Of a DNA stretch of 64,000 nucleotides, positions 53,026 to 62,567 are shown piece by piece. Numbering within the stretch: position 1 is the first letter of the stretch; each line of letters opens with the position of its first letter. The notes beneath the pieces are model-generated. The model was not told the origin of the DNA, ran no database searches, and saw only the letters and a list, made by a program, of their open reading frames with translations. Origin of the DNA: Gonocerus acuteangulatus (lineage: Eukaryota; Arthropoda; Insecta; Hemiptera; Coreidae); the NCBI GenBank assembly GCA_946811695.1, contig OX328124.1, forward strand, positions 88,105,972 to 88,169,971, in the 5' to 3' direction. The translations under genes and the position numbers were made by a program.

Positions 53026-54391
53026 CTAGATGACCCGGCGAACTTCGTACCGCCTAAGAGTCGATTGTTTATTTTTATATTTATTTATTTATTTTTTAAA
53101 CACTTATTCTGCTATTTGGGACACCGGGTCAGCAGGTAAGATAAAAAAAAAAGAAAAAAGAAAAAAGCAACTTAATAAGTCAACAATTACATTATGTCAA
53201 AACATAAAAATTATAAAACACTTAAAATGCTTTTAATAGTCACTAAAAATCACAATGAAAATTACAATATCAGATTTCTTATTATGATACCTACTTATTA
53301 TATTTAATTTTATTTTTACTTATTGTAAATTAAGTTTCGTTTTTATTGTATTACTTAATGGCACACGATATTTTTTGTTCCATTTCCTGAGGCGTAAACA
53401 AACAGAGCAAATGGTTTTCCAACACGGGAACAGGCAACATACAATTGACCATGCGAGAAACATGGGTTTTCTAGATTAATACCACAAACAATTAATGACT
53501 GCCCCTGTAATTTGTTTATAGTCGAACTGAGTTCTTAGGTCCAATGGCAACACAGCTGCATGCACTGTAATCAATTCTCAGCAGCTCGATTCAAACTTCA
53601 TTCGTGAATTCTTTCACGTTCATTGCGATCTCCACGGTCCTGGGCAGTACGATTAGATTAATAATTAATTTGATTCTTTGCATTTCGGATTCTTCTGTTT
53701 ACATTTTTCCGCCGCCTTATAGGAGGCATATTTAGTAAGTCACAAACACACAACACTTTAGTAATTTTACAGAAAGTTGTGGCTTTTAGATTTTGTAATA
53801 TTATAGATGCATTTCAAGTGACATTTTACCACAGACAATTTACATTTTACCATAGTCAATTTGTTTTGGAGTAATGTTACCATCGTATAAAATTTGACAA
53901 ATATTGACATTAGTATTTATACGATACTAATGTCACTCAATTGTTTTTCCTTCCCAGAACCCCTCCACTAACACTTTATGGTATGGTATTAAAGTTCAAA
54001 TTGACCTTTAAGTATTATTGCGAATCTTTTGTATGGGAATATAGAAAATTTGCATTATTATCATGTGATTCTATTATCACCTAGTGATTACATGTTCTTA
54101 TTTATTTTATTTTTTTGCTTATACACAAATAACCTAATACGTTAACTGTTAAAAATATTATAATTGAGAACATATGTTTTTATTTTAAAATGAATTTGCG
54201 TTAAGGAAGTGAAAAAGACCCGAAAAGTGTTGTTTTTAAACTTTTTCAGGCAATTTTTTAAATTTTTCTCTCCGTAAGACCATCCTCGTAGTTCAAGGAA
54301 TATTATAAAAAAATAATTAGGGAAATCGGTTCAGTTGTTCTCGAGATTTGCGCTTACCAACACATTTAGCGATTCATTTTTATATAATAGA
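53026..54391 (-). mobile_element. 1366-bp Helitron with clean ends
   Basis: On the minus strand the element starts TCTATTATATAAAAATGAAT right after host A and ends with a hairpin (GGCG...CGCC), GGGTCAT and CTAG right before host T. These are the Helitron hallmarks: 5' TC, 3' hairpin plus CTRR, insertion between A and T, no duplication. It retains only the C-terminus of the Rep/Helicase protein (53355-53540), so it cannot move by itself. Confidence 0.87.
53355..53540 (-). pseudogene. Helitron Pif1-like helicase C-terminus
   Basis: Minus strand: [44 protein letters not shown] and a stop after KNIVCH. These are the last Pif1/RecD-like helicase motifs (TxNKxQGQ and LYVAxSRV) of Helitron Rep/Hel proteins. 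The frame is intact over about 60 codons but the replication-initiator and upstream helicase domains are absent. Confidence 0.88.
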
Positions 54392-54411
54392 TTACTTATT
54401 ATTATTATAAA

Positions 54412-54605
54412 TCGGGAACCCCGGTGGCCATAAGTATTAAGGCGTAAGCACACCGATCCTAGGAACTTCGGTTCAATTCCAAGGAGAGGTGGGCTTTTCT
54501 TTAAAAAAAGAAATAGCATCTGCCCAAAACTGGATTGAAACGGGTGTTAACCTGTAGATAACCCGTCCAAAAAATCTGAGTCCAACTGAACGTTAAAATT
54601 TATTA
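54412..54605 (+). mobile_element. Family-1 SINE
   Basis: CCCCGGTGGCCATAAGTATT, AAGGCGTAAGCAC, B box CGGTTCAATTCC, GGCTTTTCTTTAAAAAAAG, AAACGGGTGTTAACCTGTAG, ATAACCCGTCC. Nearly full length, diverged. Confidence 0.83.
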
Positions 54606-54649
54606 AAAAAAATTATTTTTAATTTACATTATTTTTAATACCGTTGTTT

Positions 54650-55131
54650 TCTTACGAGAATATCTACACATATAATGAAAATGTAACGGATAGCTGTCTG
54701 TCATGGAAGATATATGAGAAAAAATATTATTGGGGCCTTTATCAACACAATAGCACCCAAAACAATGATTTTTAGAATTGTTGTCTGTGCGTTTGTGCAC
54801 GTTAATCTCAGAAACGGCGTATCCGATTTACATGCGGTTTTCACTAATATATTTTGGTAAGCTTCACTTACTTCATTTCGTGTTTGTTTCATGTCAATCG
54901 TATTCAGAAATAAAGAATATAAAAATATCTATCGATTCTTTCTTCTACATCTCATTCCAAAAAAAAAAAAATCCGTTTAGTTTTAAACGTGCCCAGTTTC
55001 CAGTGAGCCTATGTTTCGCGATGACAATTAATAAAGCCCAAGGTCAGACGCTACGGTCAGCTTTATGTGACTCTTTCACGTGTCAATCCTAGCAGCTTGT
55101 ATGCTCTGATCTCCAATGGATACGTCTAAAA
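54650..55131 (+). mobile_element. Second Helitron remnant, internally deleted
   Basis: A leader region matching 36470-36670 (CCCAAAACAATGATTTTTAG, GAAACGGCGTATCCGATTTA, GTTTTCACTAATATATTTTG) is joined to helicase C-terminal coding at 54973. Deletion of nearly the entire Rep/Hel ORF explains the arrangement. Confidence 0.72.
54973..55131 (+). pseudogene. Helitron helicase C-terminus, frameshifted
   Basis: PFSFKRAQFPVSLCFAMTIN and KAQGQTL in one frame, then in another GQLYVTLSRVNPSSLYALIS. The conserved residues between TL and GQLYV are missing, so a small deletion shifted the frame. Independent of, and more diverged than, the copy at 53355-53540. Confidence 0.86.
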
Positions 55132-55134
55132 TCG

Positions 55135-55810
55135 CGTGTAGAGAAGCATTACTGTAAATTAGATTCTTTTTTACATGCCCAAACGACGGAGTTTATAATC
55201 CAAAATAAACCAAAAGATATATCCAAAAAATGTTGCCTAAAGCCACAATTCCATGTGGACGATACTTTCTTATTCTGAAACAATGCCATCATCCATAAAG
55301 GCATCCTTAGGCAAAGTTCTAGGCATCCTTAGCCAAAGTTCTAGGCACGCCCACAATTAATTATGAACAATTAATAATAAACAATTAATAACAATAATTA
55401 ATAAACAATAATAAAATAAAGCAATGGAGTTCTTTTAGATGTAAGAGTTTCAGTTTAAAATCATAGAAATATCACAATTTAAAATGTTGATATGTAAAAC
55501 AAATTCAAGCTCTTTTTCATCAGATCAAAGATCTTTTGAACAAAGCTACTTCACGATAATATCTTGGAAAGTAATGGATTTATATAATTACAGATTCACC
55601 CTTCTATAAAACAATTCTTTACTGAATATTAAAAATCCCAAAATTCTCCTATTTCTCAATAACCTGAAAATAGTTATTATTAACATTTGAACTACATGTC
55701 ATGTGTTAAATTGCAGCGCAAGGTAATGATTATAAGTCTAAGTTTACACAATTGAGTATTATTTAAGTGGTAAAAACGACTGAATTCATACATAACATAT
55801 TAAGAAACAA
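55135..55810. other. Unrecognised AT-rich spacer
   Basis: A short direct repeat AAGTTCTAGGCA(T/C)... at 55313-55348. Nothing else recognised. Confidence 0.45.
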
Positions 55811-55814
55811 GAAT

Positions 55815-56550
55815 GTAAGTTACTTTTGCTTTTGCTTATTTTTAGTATCTAAAGCCCCGTAGATTTATTTAGGAAAGAAGTTATTAAGCACTTAAGTTCA
55901 CTGTTATGTAGGTTATGAGAGCTAATGTAAATAACTAAATTTGTGACGACTTTAAGGCATAAATGACGACTTTAAGGCATACATGCTATGCGTTTCCGCT
56001 CGCTATTCTCGCTCAAGAAGATAACAAAACCCCAGTCAATCCAACTCGCTAAAATTAATTGAATATAATATTAAGCACTAAAGTTAGGAAGGTTATAAAA
56101 CTAGGCGTCATCAGCGTATTTGTAAACACGCGCATGCGCAGATATGTAACATTGGGAAACAGAGAACTCTCATTTGAAATGTTCAGAAACCATTTATTCG
56201 AAAATCTTGTCAATTTTAAGGGCATCGTCACCTGTCGCTTAAGGGCATACGTGCTATGCGTTTCCGCTCGCTACGCTCGCTCAAGAACATAACAAAACCC
56301 CATTCAATCCAACTCGCTATAATTAATAGCTCTCATAACCTGCATAACAGTGAACTTAAGTGCTTAATAACTTCTTTCCTAGTTAAATCCGACGTTTTTT
56401 TTTTATCGTATTCGTGTTTAGTGCATCAAATTACGTTATTGTGCAAAATTTGAAAGAAATCGGTTTGGAGGGCTGGAAACTGCATTTTTACCTAAGTTAG
56501 TTTTACTTTTGCTTATTTTTAGTATCTAAAGCCCCGTAAATTTATTTTTT
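55815..56550. repeat. Nested direct and inverted repeats
   Basis: Outer direct repeats (about 55815-55870 and 56495-56550) share ACTTTTGCTTATTTTTAGTA and TCTAAAGCCCCGTA. Inside, 55-bp inverted repeats face each other (55873-55925 and 56325-56379; AAGTTATTAAGCACTTAAGT). Further inside, a ~75-bp direct repeat (GCTATGCGTTTCCGCTCGCT, ...CAATCCAACTCGCTA) occurs at 55981 and 56255. Confidence 0.82.
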
Positions 56551-56670
56551 ACGTCATGACCAGGTGGTGTACGCCCAACTAACCCATCTAGTGCCGTATA
56601 TTTGTGAACACAAAGATCTTTTATACTCTTGAAATAACTCTATCTCTTGTTGCTGTTTATTGACACTTAA

Positions 56671-56908
56671 GGTGCGTTTAGATCTGATAGTTATTGCAGG
56701 ATATTTATGTCAGACAGTAATTGTAACTAATGAAAACTGCAAAGAATTTATGTCTGAGATATATATTTATATCGCGAGCAATAAGAGTGCGTTTACATCT
56801 GACACTTCCGCAGGAAATATATCTCAGGGTTTGAATATAATAATTACGATAATTATCTATCCGACACCTGAGATATATTTCTTGCGAAAAGTGTCAGACG
56901 TACCCTTA
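56671..56908. mobile_element. Harbinger-type MITE ends, nested (inner 121-bp element)
   Basis: The left end GGTGCGTTTAGATCTGATAG, TTATTGCAGGATATTTATG is related to the 6318-7587 element. An inner unit (56785-56905) has ~38-bp inverted repeats: GAGTGCGTTTACATCTGACA and TGTCAGACGTACCC, with GAAATATATCTCAGG and CCTGAGATATATTTC. TAA/TTA trinucleotides flank the ends. Confidence 0.72.
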
Positions 56909-57060
56909 GAATCTATCCTACATAGATGTAATGCCAAGCTTCTATTTTTACTACTTCAAAATGAAAAAAAAAGAAAAAGAATTAGAATTCCTTAACCCAA
57001 ATAAACTTTGTCTCATATTATCATTTTATTTCTATTTAAATTTTATTATTCCATTATTAT

Positions 57061-57232
57061 TTAATTTTAGGACGGATTATCTATAGGTTACCACCCTTTT
57101 CTAGCCAGAATAGGGCTGATGCCTTTTCTTTTTTGCTAAGAAAAGCCACCACCCCATAGTGGGAATCGAACCCAAGACCCTTGGCACGGAGTGTTAAGTG
57201 CTCACATCTTAACACACACGCCCACCGGCCTC
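57061..57232 (-). mobile_element. Family-1 SINE with TSD (best copy)
   Basis: Reversed: GAGGCCGGTGGGCGTGTGTG, TTAAGATGTGAGCACTTAAC, B box GGGTTCGATTCCC, GGTGGCTTTTCTTAGC, AAAAGGGTGGTAACCTATAG, ATAATCCGTCCTAAAATTAA. CCATTATTAT is duplicated at 57051-57060 and 57233-57242, defining a 172-bp full-length unit. Confidence 0.93.
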
Positions 57233-57242
57233 CCATTATTAT

Positions 57243-57640
57243 CATTTAAAAATACTCATTGTCAATGCTTTCCATAAATATTGTTGGCATTCAATTTTCT
57301 GCAGTATTCGTTTGCTTGGAGAAGAAAATCGACCATCCAGGCCTGGCTGGATTATAGTTGCTCGGCTTATCCGTTTGACCGACCAAATCTATTGATTAAA
57401 ACAACAAACACCGAACTACACTCTACACTCCGGGTAGCCTGTTGCAGGTTATACGGTTCAATCATCTCCGGGAAATATGATTTATGAACGAAGTAATACG
57501 ATAAGAAATAAGTAAAGTACAATTTATTGAAATTAAAGGTCAAATATGTCAGGTAAACATAGGATGAGCAAGTGTAATTTTTCTATCACTCTTGAAGTAA
57601 CCCAGCAGGAGTGGCACACCGAACTTGTTTAAAACATTAA
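57243..57640. other. Unrecognised spacer
   Basis: Nothing recognised in the open frames. Confidence 0.45.
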
Positions 57641-57644
57641 CTTA

Positions 57645-57685
57645 TATTTTCGACGTTTCAAACCTGCTTAGGTTCATCATAAGGC
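57645..57685 (-). ncRNA. Degenerate hammerhead motif, minus strand
   Basis: Minus strand: ATGATGA (one change from CUGAUGA), stem II AACCT/AGGTT with loop AAGC, then GAAA, palindromic ACGT and C. It lies in an unrecognised Penelope-like context. Confidence 0.55.
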
Positions 57686-57689
57686 ATCT

Positions 57690-58140
57690 TAAAATAAGGC
57701 TTGTTAAGGTCTACTATTATTTTTATAATTTTATATTCAGGTCCAGAAATTTAGATTTCAGGGTAAAACATATTATAATATGAAGGGGTCGGGGCAAAAT
57801 AGTGCCAAGAAACATTTTTAACAAAACTTCACTGTAAAAATATATGCTGGGTATTATGTGGGACTATCAGTAGAAATGGTTAAGGGCAACAAGATTATGT
57901 AGCATACAGAGCATGTAGTGATATTTTATTATTTTTAATTTATTATTTTTTTTTTTTTTTGTCATTTGGATCATAGAAAATTTTATGCTTTTGTACAAAA
58001 AATATCACATGCGTTAAAAAGTAATGAAACATTGACTATTTTAGGGCTATTAAGATATATACTTTGAGAAATATAAAACTAATAAAAGCAAACTTTTTCT
58101 AAGAATGATATGAATTGGATATGGAGGTGGTTATGTAGTT
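57690..58140. other. Unrecognised AT-rich spacer
   Basis: T16 run near 57946. Nothing else recognised. Confidence 0.45.
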
Positions 58141-58145
58141 TTATT

Positions 58146-58425
58146 AAGTGATCTTTTAACTTGATGTGGAGCAGTACTCTATACGTTTGCTGGAAGGCCT
58201 GATTCGAAACCAGGGTACCCACTAAAGATTTTATCTTTTAGTATCAACAATCGGTACTAGGAATTCGGGATCCAAGTCGGCCCCTAGCTTACCCAGACTT
58301 TTATGAGCATCTGTAAAAAAGAAAATCAGGCGGCCGGAGTATTGTTCTGACCACACTATCTCTTTTAGTACACTATAGGTCAAGAATCAGTCATATGTAT
58401 ACCATACATTTGGGTTTTTTTTTTG
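58146..58425 (+). mobile_element. tRNA-Ile-like SINE, family 3
   Basis: TGGAAGGCCTGATTCGAAACC (B-box region), ACCCACTAAAGATTTTATCT, GGGATCCAAGTCGGCC, AAAATCAGGCGGCCGGAG, TTCTGACCACACTATCTC, ending near a T-run at 58414. The A-box region is diverged. Confidence 0.8.
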
Positions 58426-58599
58426 GAATGATTTAAAAGAACGATAACTTATTATAAAATCTATTTATTTATAGTTGAAACATAACCACAATTTGTCAAA
58501 ATCACCTTATCTAATATTAAAATGAAACCGCTAAATATTATAATATTTAACAATAGAAAAAAATTAGCAGACAGTAATACTATTTTTAATGTTTACTCT

Positions 58600-58740
58600 G
58601 ATTTTTTGGGCGGTTATTCTGTAGGTTATAAACCTTTTCCATTCTGTCTGAAGGGGCAGGGAATTTTATTCTCTGTAACGATAGCTTCCAATATTGGTTA
58701 TTCCAATATTCACAACTCGAGGCACCCACAATGAGATAAT
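58600..58740 (-). mobile_element. Diverged family-1 SINE fragment
   Basis: GGGCGGTTATTCTGTAGGTT, ATAAACCTTTTCCATTC parallels reversed family 1 (GACGGGTTATCTATAGGTTA). Confidence 0.55.
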
Positions 58741-58744
58741 ATCA

Positions 58745-59885
58745 ACAGCACAAATCAAGTGCCTCATAAATAGAAGCCCCTACGGATCTTTCTTCGCCCA
58801 TTTCCTCCAAATGTTCATTTAGGATTTAAACATTTCATTACTCAAATGTAAAGAAGTAGATAAATCTACTAAAAGAAATTTTAGTACTTTTACTCAGAAA
58901 GACGTTTCTGAGTCACTTTTTTGTCTCTTGAATTAATTATGGCAGCAGGGCCGCCACATGGGGAGGACTGCTGGGTACAGTTGTAAACTGCAGGTCCTCG
59001 CTAATTGGAAAAAAATGCTAGGTTATGAGCTTGAAAAAATAATTGATTTTAGAAATATAGGCCGGCATAGCCTATATTTGTTGGAATGGGATCTATATTT
59101 TTTTTAATTTACATAAACGACAAAAAAATTGCAGTCCCAGAAAAGTATATTTCATTACGAGTCGTAATAATACTACTAGTACCGAATATGACCTCTACTT
59201 TACCGCTTGTCGGTTGATGTTTACATTAATTTAAAGACAAGAAGGGTGCGGGCCATGCCTGACGGGAAAGATGGTGACGCAATCCACTTCCTTTTCCTGT
59301 CATCCCACCAAATACATAATGTTTTGGTTTTGAGGTATCATCAATACACAATGTTTTAGGTTAAGGGGCCCTTGATCAAAATCTGGTCGTTTCAATTCAT
59401 TGGATCAAGAATTTTAATTCGTTTTTAAAAGTCCCTTATCGCTTTCCTGAGTCCCTTTCACTGAAATTCCTTTTCTGCCTGTTTTCCCTATATCATGTCT
59501 TACCTAAAATCCTACACTTTTATCTTCTATCTAATCAAATTTCATCAGGTACAAAGTTTTATTACAACTGATGGATAATATTCTATTGAAGCCAGTGTAA
59601 AAATATTGGCCTATAATTGAATTGCAGATTTTTACTTTAATGATTTTGATTTATTTAAAATAAATATTGTTAGTTTTATATCTTTCTAAAATTTTAAACA
59701 TTGAGAATTAGTTTTTATTGAATATCTTTTTATTCATATGAATTGTAATTTAATAAATTATAATGATAATGCTATTTGATTAGTTATTCCATATTTTATA
59801 GATCTCTTGATAAAAAATATATGTGTAAGTCAAGAACATCAGTTTTTAGTAATTTTAATATTTTTGTTATATTTGTTTTTAAATC
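58745..59885. other. Unrecognised AT-rich stretch
   Basis: No exon-like frame or repeat recognised; it may be an intron or 5' flank of the gene that follows. Confidence 0.45.
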
Positions 59886-59891
59886 TTAAAG

Positions 59892-60018
59892 GCTTCTCTC
59901 TGCATCGGAAAGAGAGAAGCGAGCGAAGGTGTTGGCAGATGGATTCAAGACGTTTAGGTACGATACGATGAAAATGTTACAGATATTTTCCTGCACGCCT
60001 CTCAATGCAGAGATTGGA
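59892..60018 (+). CDS. Possible upstream exon of the HYDIN-like gene
   Basis: After an AAAG acceptor the frame LLSASEREKRAKVLADGFKT, FRYDTMKMLQIFSC, TPLNAEIG runs without a stop to a strong donor (GGA|GTAAGT at 60018/60019) in phase 0, compatible with the phase-0 acceptor at 61110. The other two forward frames have stops. The acceptor has a weak pyrimidine tract and the peptide matches no domain I recognise. Membership in the same gene is inferred only from orientation, phase and proximity. Confidence 0.4.
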
Positions 60019-60369
60019 GTAAGTATTATATTACAAAGAATTTTAGCTACTATGTATTCCGTGACAGTATATTTTTCCAATACCACTCAAAGAAATCGCG
60101 AAATCAATTAAATGTTCTACCGTTGCATTCAAAACACGGACGTAATATGGATGACGCAAAATTCATTTGGCTAGTGGTGCGCGCCTCACGCAGAGATAAT
60201 TTCTTATTTCACTCTTTACTCATTAGTGAGTTTTGACCTCATAGAGGAGAGAGCAACAAGTTATAGGTACATCGCATACTATCTACTAGTTAACTACTAG
60301 AAAAAGAAGAATCTCCTAGAGAGCTCGAGAATACACTTTTATGATAAAACGTAGCGTCTTTGTCAGCCC

Positions 60370-60431
60370 GCACCATTGCGGGAGTAGAGTGGCCAGAGAG
60401 TTGTCAGCCCGCACTAGTGCGGGAGAACCAC
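60370..60431. repeat. Duplicated GC-rich hairpin
   Basis: GTCAGCCCGCACCATTGCGGG and GTCAGCCCGCACTAGTGCGGG occur 41 bp apart; each folds into a perfect or near-perfect 16-bp palindrome (CCCGCACTAGTGCGGG). Confidence 0.85.
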
Positions 60432-60923
60432 TGGATGGGTAAACAGAAAAATCTCAATTGTTTGCCTTCCCTGGTTCATTTGTAGACTGGATTTAGACTA
60501 AATAGGAAAAATATTTGTCACTCTGATGTATTTAAATGTGCATACAGAGGTCACTATAAAGAAAGAAGGCGATGAGACTGAAAGTATCATACTCACTGGG
60601 TAAGAAGACCGGTTTTGGCTAATGACTGTATCGGTGGGCAACCATAAACTATTATGCGAAACGAGTAAATCTGATTAGCGAGTAAGGTACTATTTACCTA
60701 TTTCAACATCATCTGTCTGTTTAATAACCTAACCTATGCGGTTCTCGATATGGCACAGCCACATCCATAATCCATTTCGCATGGGCACTAGTGGACTTCC
60801 TAAAAAGAAGTGCCCCTGAAGAGGTGCGAAGAGGTACTTTCTTTGAGCAAAAAATAAAAATATAATATGCAATGGTTATAAAGAGAAAATGTGTGTTATT
60901 TTATCGACCCCGAGTTCGACTTT

Positions 60924-60980
60924 CGAAATACTGAAAGTATTCCATATAACGTCTACCTATAGACCGCTTTCAGTATTTCG
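60924..60980. repeat. 14-bp perfect inverted repeat, 29-base loop
   Basis: CGAAATACTGAAAG (60924-60937) and CTTTCAGTATTTCG (60967-60980), about 130 bp before an exon of the HYDIN-like gene. Confidence 0.85.
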
Positions 60981-61109
60981 AGAAAATTGTCAACAAAACA
61001 GTACTGCTGTACATAAACAAAAAACTATTAACAATATTAAAGAATACTATTAGGTAACGTAATGAATTCGAAACCAAATCCTCAATTGAAAATTCAATAA
61101 CTATTGCAG

Positions 61110-61325
61110 ATAAAGCCGTCAATATACGTAAATGAACTTTCAATGTCACAAGAAGAAAGGCAGAAGTTCTTAGTACAACATAATGCGTGTATTCGACTGT
61201 TTTTCGATCCACCGCCGGCATCCATATTTGAAAAGTGGGATGTTCGACCTCGCATTATATTCTTCAATAACTTCAAATTGAAACGGCAATATGAAGTTTG
61301 CTTTACGATCAGAAACAAATACAGG
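61110..61325 (+). CDS. HYDIN-like: HYDIN-like gene, N-terminal-type exon
   Basis: HYDIN is a giant axonemal protein of the C2b projection of the central pair, needed for ciliary and flagellar motility. This 216-bp exon (72 codons, phase 0 at both ends) lies between TATTGCAG and the donor AGG|GTAAGA. It encodes IKPSIYVNELSMSQEERQKF, then FFDPPPASIFEKWDVRPRII, FFNNFKLKRQYEVCFTIRN. The PS-Y--E-S---EER start and the P-I-F-N------YEV---IRN block resemble the HYDIN N-terminus entering its first ASH/MSP domain. It joins in frame with 62155-62347. Other ASH-domain ciliary proteins (CFAP47, CFAP65, CFAP74, DLEC1) are alternatives. Called from memory of the family, not from a search. Confidence 0.65.
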
Positions 61326-62154
61326 GTAAGAATAATGATTGTTATTTCATTGTTAACCTGCTCTTCCATGTCCTTCAAAAATAATCCGTTATCCGATAAC
61401 TTCTGTTTATGTTGACTCAAGATTACCATGTACTTACTGTTCAAACAAAACTCAAACTACAATTATTGATCATCATTATAGACGATACAGAACAGATTGA
61501 CTTTCTACAACTTACTAATAAAACCCACTTACAACTGATATGGAATTCTGGGAGATACTCAAGCATTCCAACATCCGAAACCCAGCACCTAAATGCCTAC
61601 GTGCAAAGTCAATGCTATTTACACCCCGCGAATCGCGCTTTCCTGAATGGCCTAACTATCTATTCGTTTTTTTTTTTTTGTTTTTAAACCAACATTTCAT
61701 CTTGCCATAGTTCTAAGGTAGCGACTTGTTGTAGAGTGAAGTCAACAAAAGTCCGTCACGCAGAAGCAGCACTACTAAGCACACCTCAAATGTACACTGC
61801 ATTACTTAATAATTTCCTTGAAATAAACTGTATAAATAAAACAAAAATTATTAGTTTTGCTCTTTTAATACAGAATAAACCTTGTAAAAATATACGTTTC
61901 TTCTTGACACCCTCGAAGTATACCGAGTTTTGTTACAATACGCCACAGAGAACAGTGTTCGTACCTTCTCCTAATGAATGAATTTAGTTTGTACGAAAAA
62001 TTTTTCTCCCACGACGTTTATCGAGTTTCTATGCAATATAAGAAAAATTACGGCTGATATGGGTGAATTAGTAGTTTGGGCCCAGAGTAAGTTTTGAACT
62101 TTGTCATTTACAATATTTATAGTACATTTTCATATTTTTTATGTTATATTTTAG
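61326..62154 (+). other. Intron of the HYDIN-like gene
   Basis: Starts GTAAGA and ends TTATATTTTAG. Contains a T-run (61668-61678) and open frames without recognisable motifs. Confidence 0.6.
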
Positions 62155-62347
62155 TGTTCTAAGTTGTTGAAACTAGACATGGGATGTTCAGAAATATTTG
62201 AGCTAGAAGAAATCAAACAGATCAAGAGATTAGCAAGTATGTTGACTGCTAATTACAAGGTTAAATTCAAACCTCTCGAGTTGACGGATTACGAGCACAC
62301 ATTAACAGTTCATGGAGAAAACGAGTCATTTCCCATATACATTCTAG
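62155..62347 (+). CDS. HYDIN-like: HYDIN-like gene, next exon (end of ASH/MSP domain)
   Basis: Begins after TTTTAG in phase 0: [71 protein letters not shown]...DYEHTLTV.-E.E.FP I...G is the typical closing strand pattern of ASH/MSP domains in HYDIN and relatives. It ends CTAG|GTAAAT in phase 1, with the split codon consistent with a Gly. The joined exons give one uninterrupted domain, strong evidence for real splicing. The next intron starts with microsatellites and no further exon was found before the window ends. Confidence 0.68.
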
Positions 62348-62379
62348 GTAAATTTCTTGAAACTTTATATCTTTATTAA

Positions 62380-62380
62380 T

Positions 62381-62451
<71 letters not shown>

Positions 62452-62484
62452 TATATATATATATATGTATATATATATGTATAG

Positions 62485-62564
<80 letters not shown>
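62380..62564. repeat. (CA)n-(TA)n compound microsatellite in intron
   Basis: About 11 CA units, then about 160 bp of TA with GTA and GCA interruptions, just after the exon donor. Confidence 0.96.

Positions 62565-62567
<3 letters not shown>

Noticed and set aside
61409..61687. Open frame between the two HYDIN-like exons
   Set aside because: Joining the flanking exons directly gives a continuous domain, so this lies in the intron; it shows no ASH-domain features.
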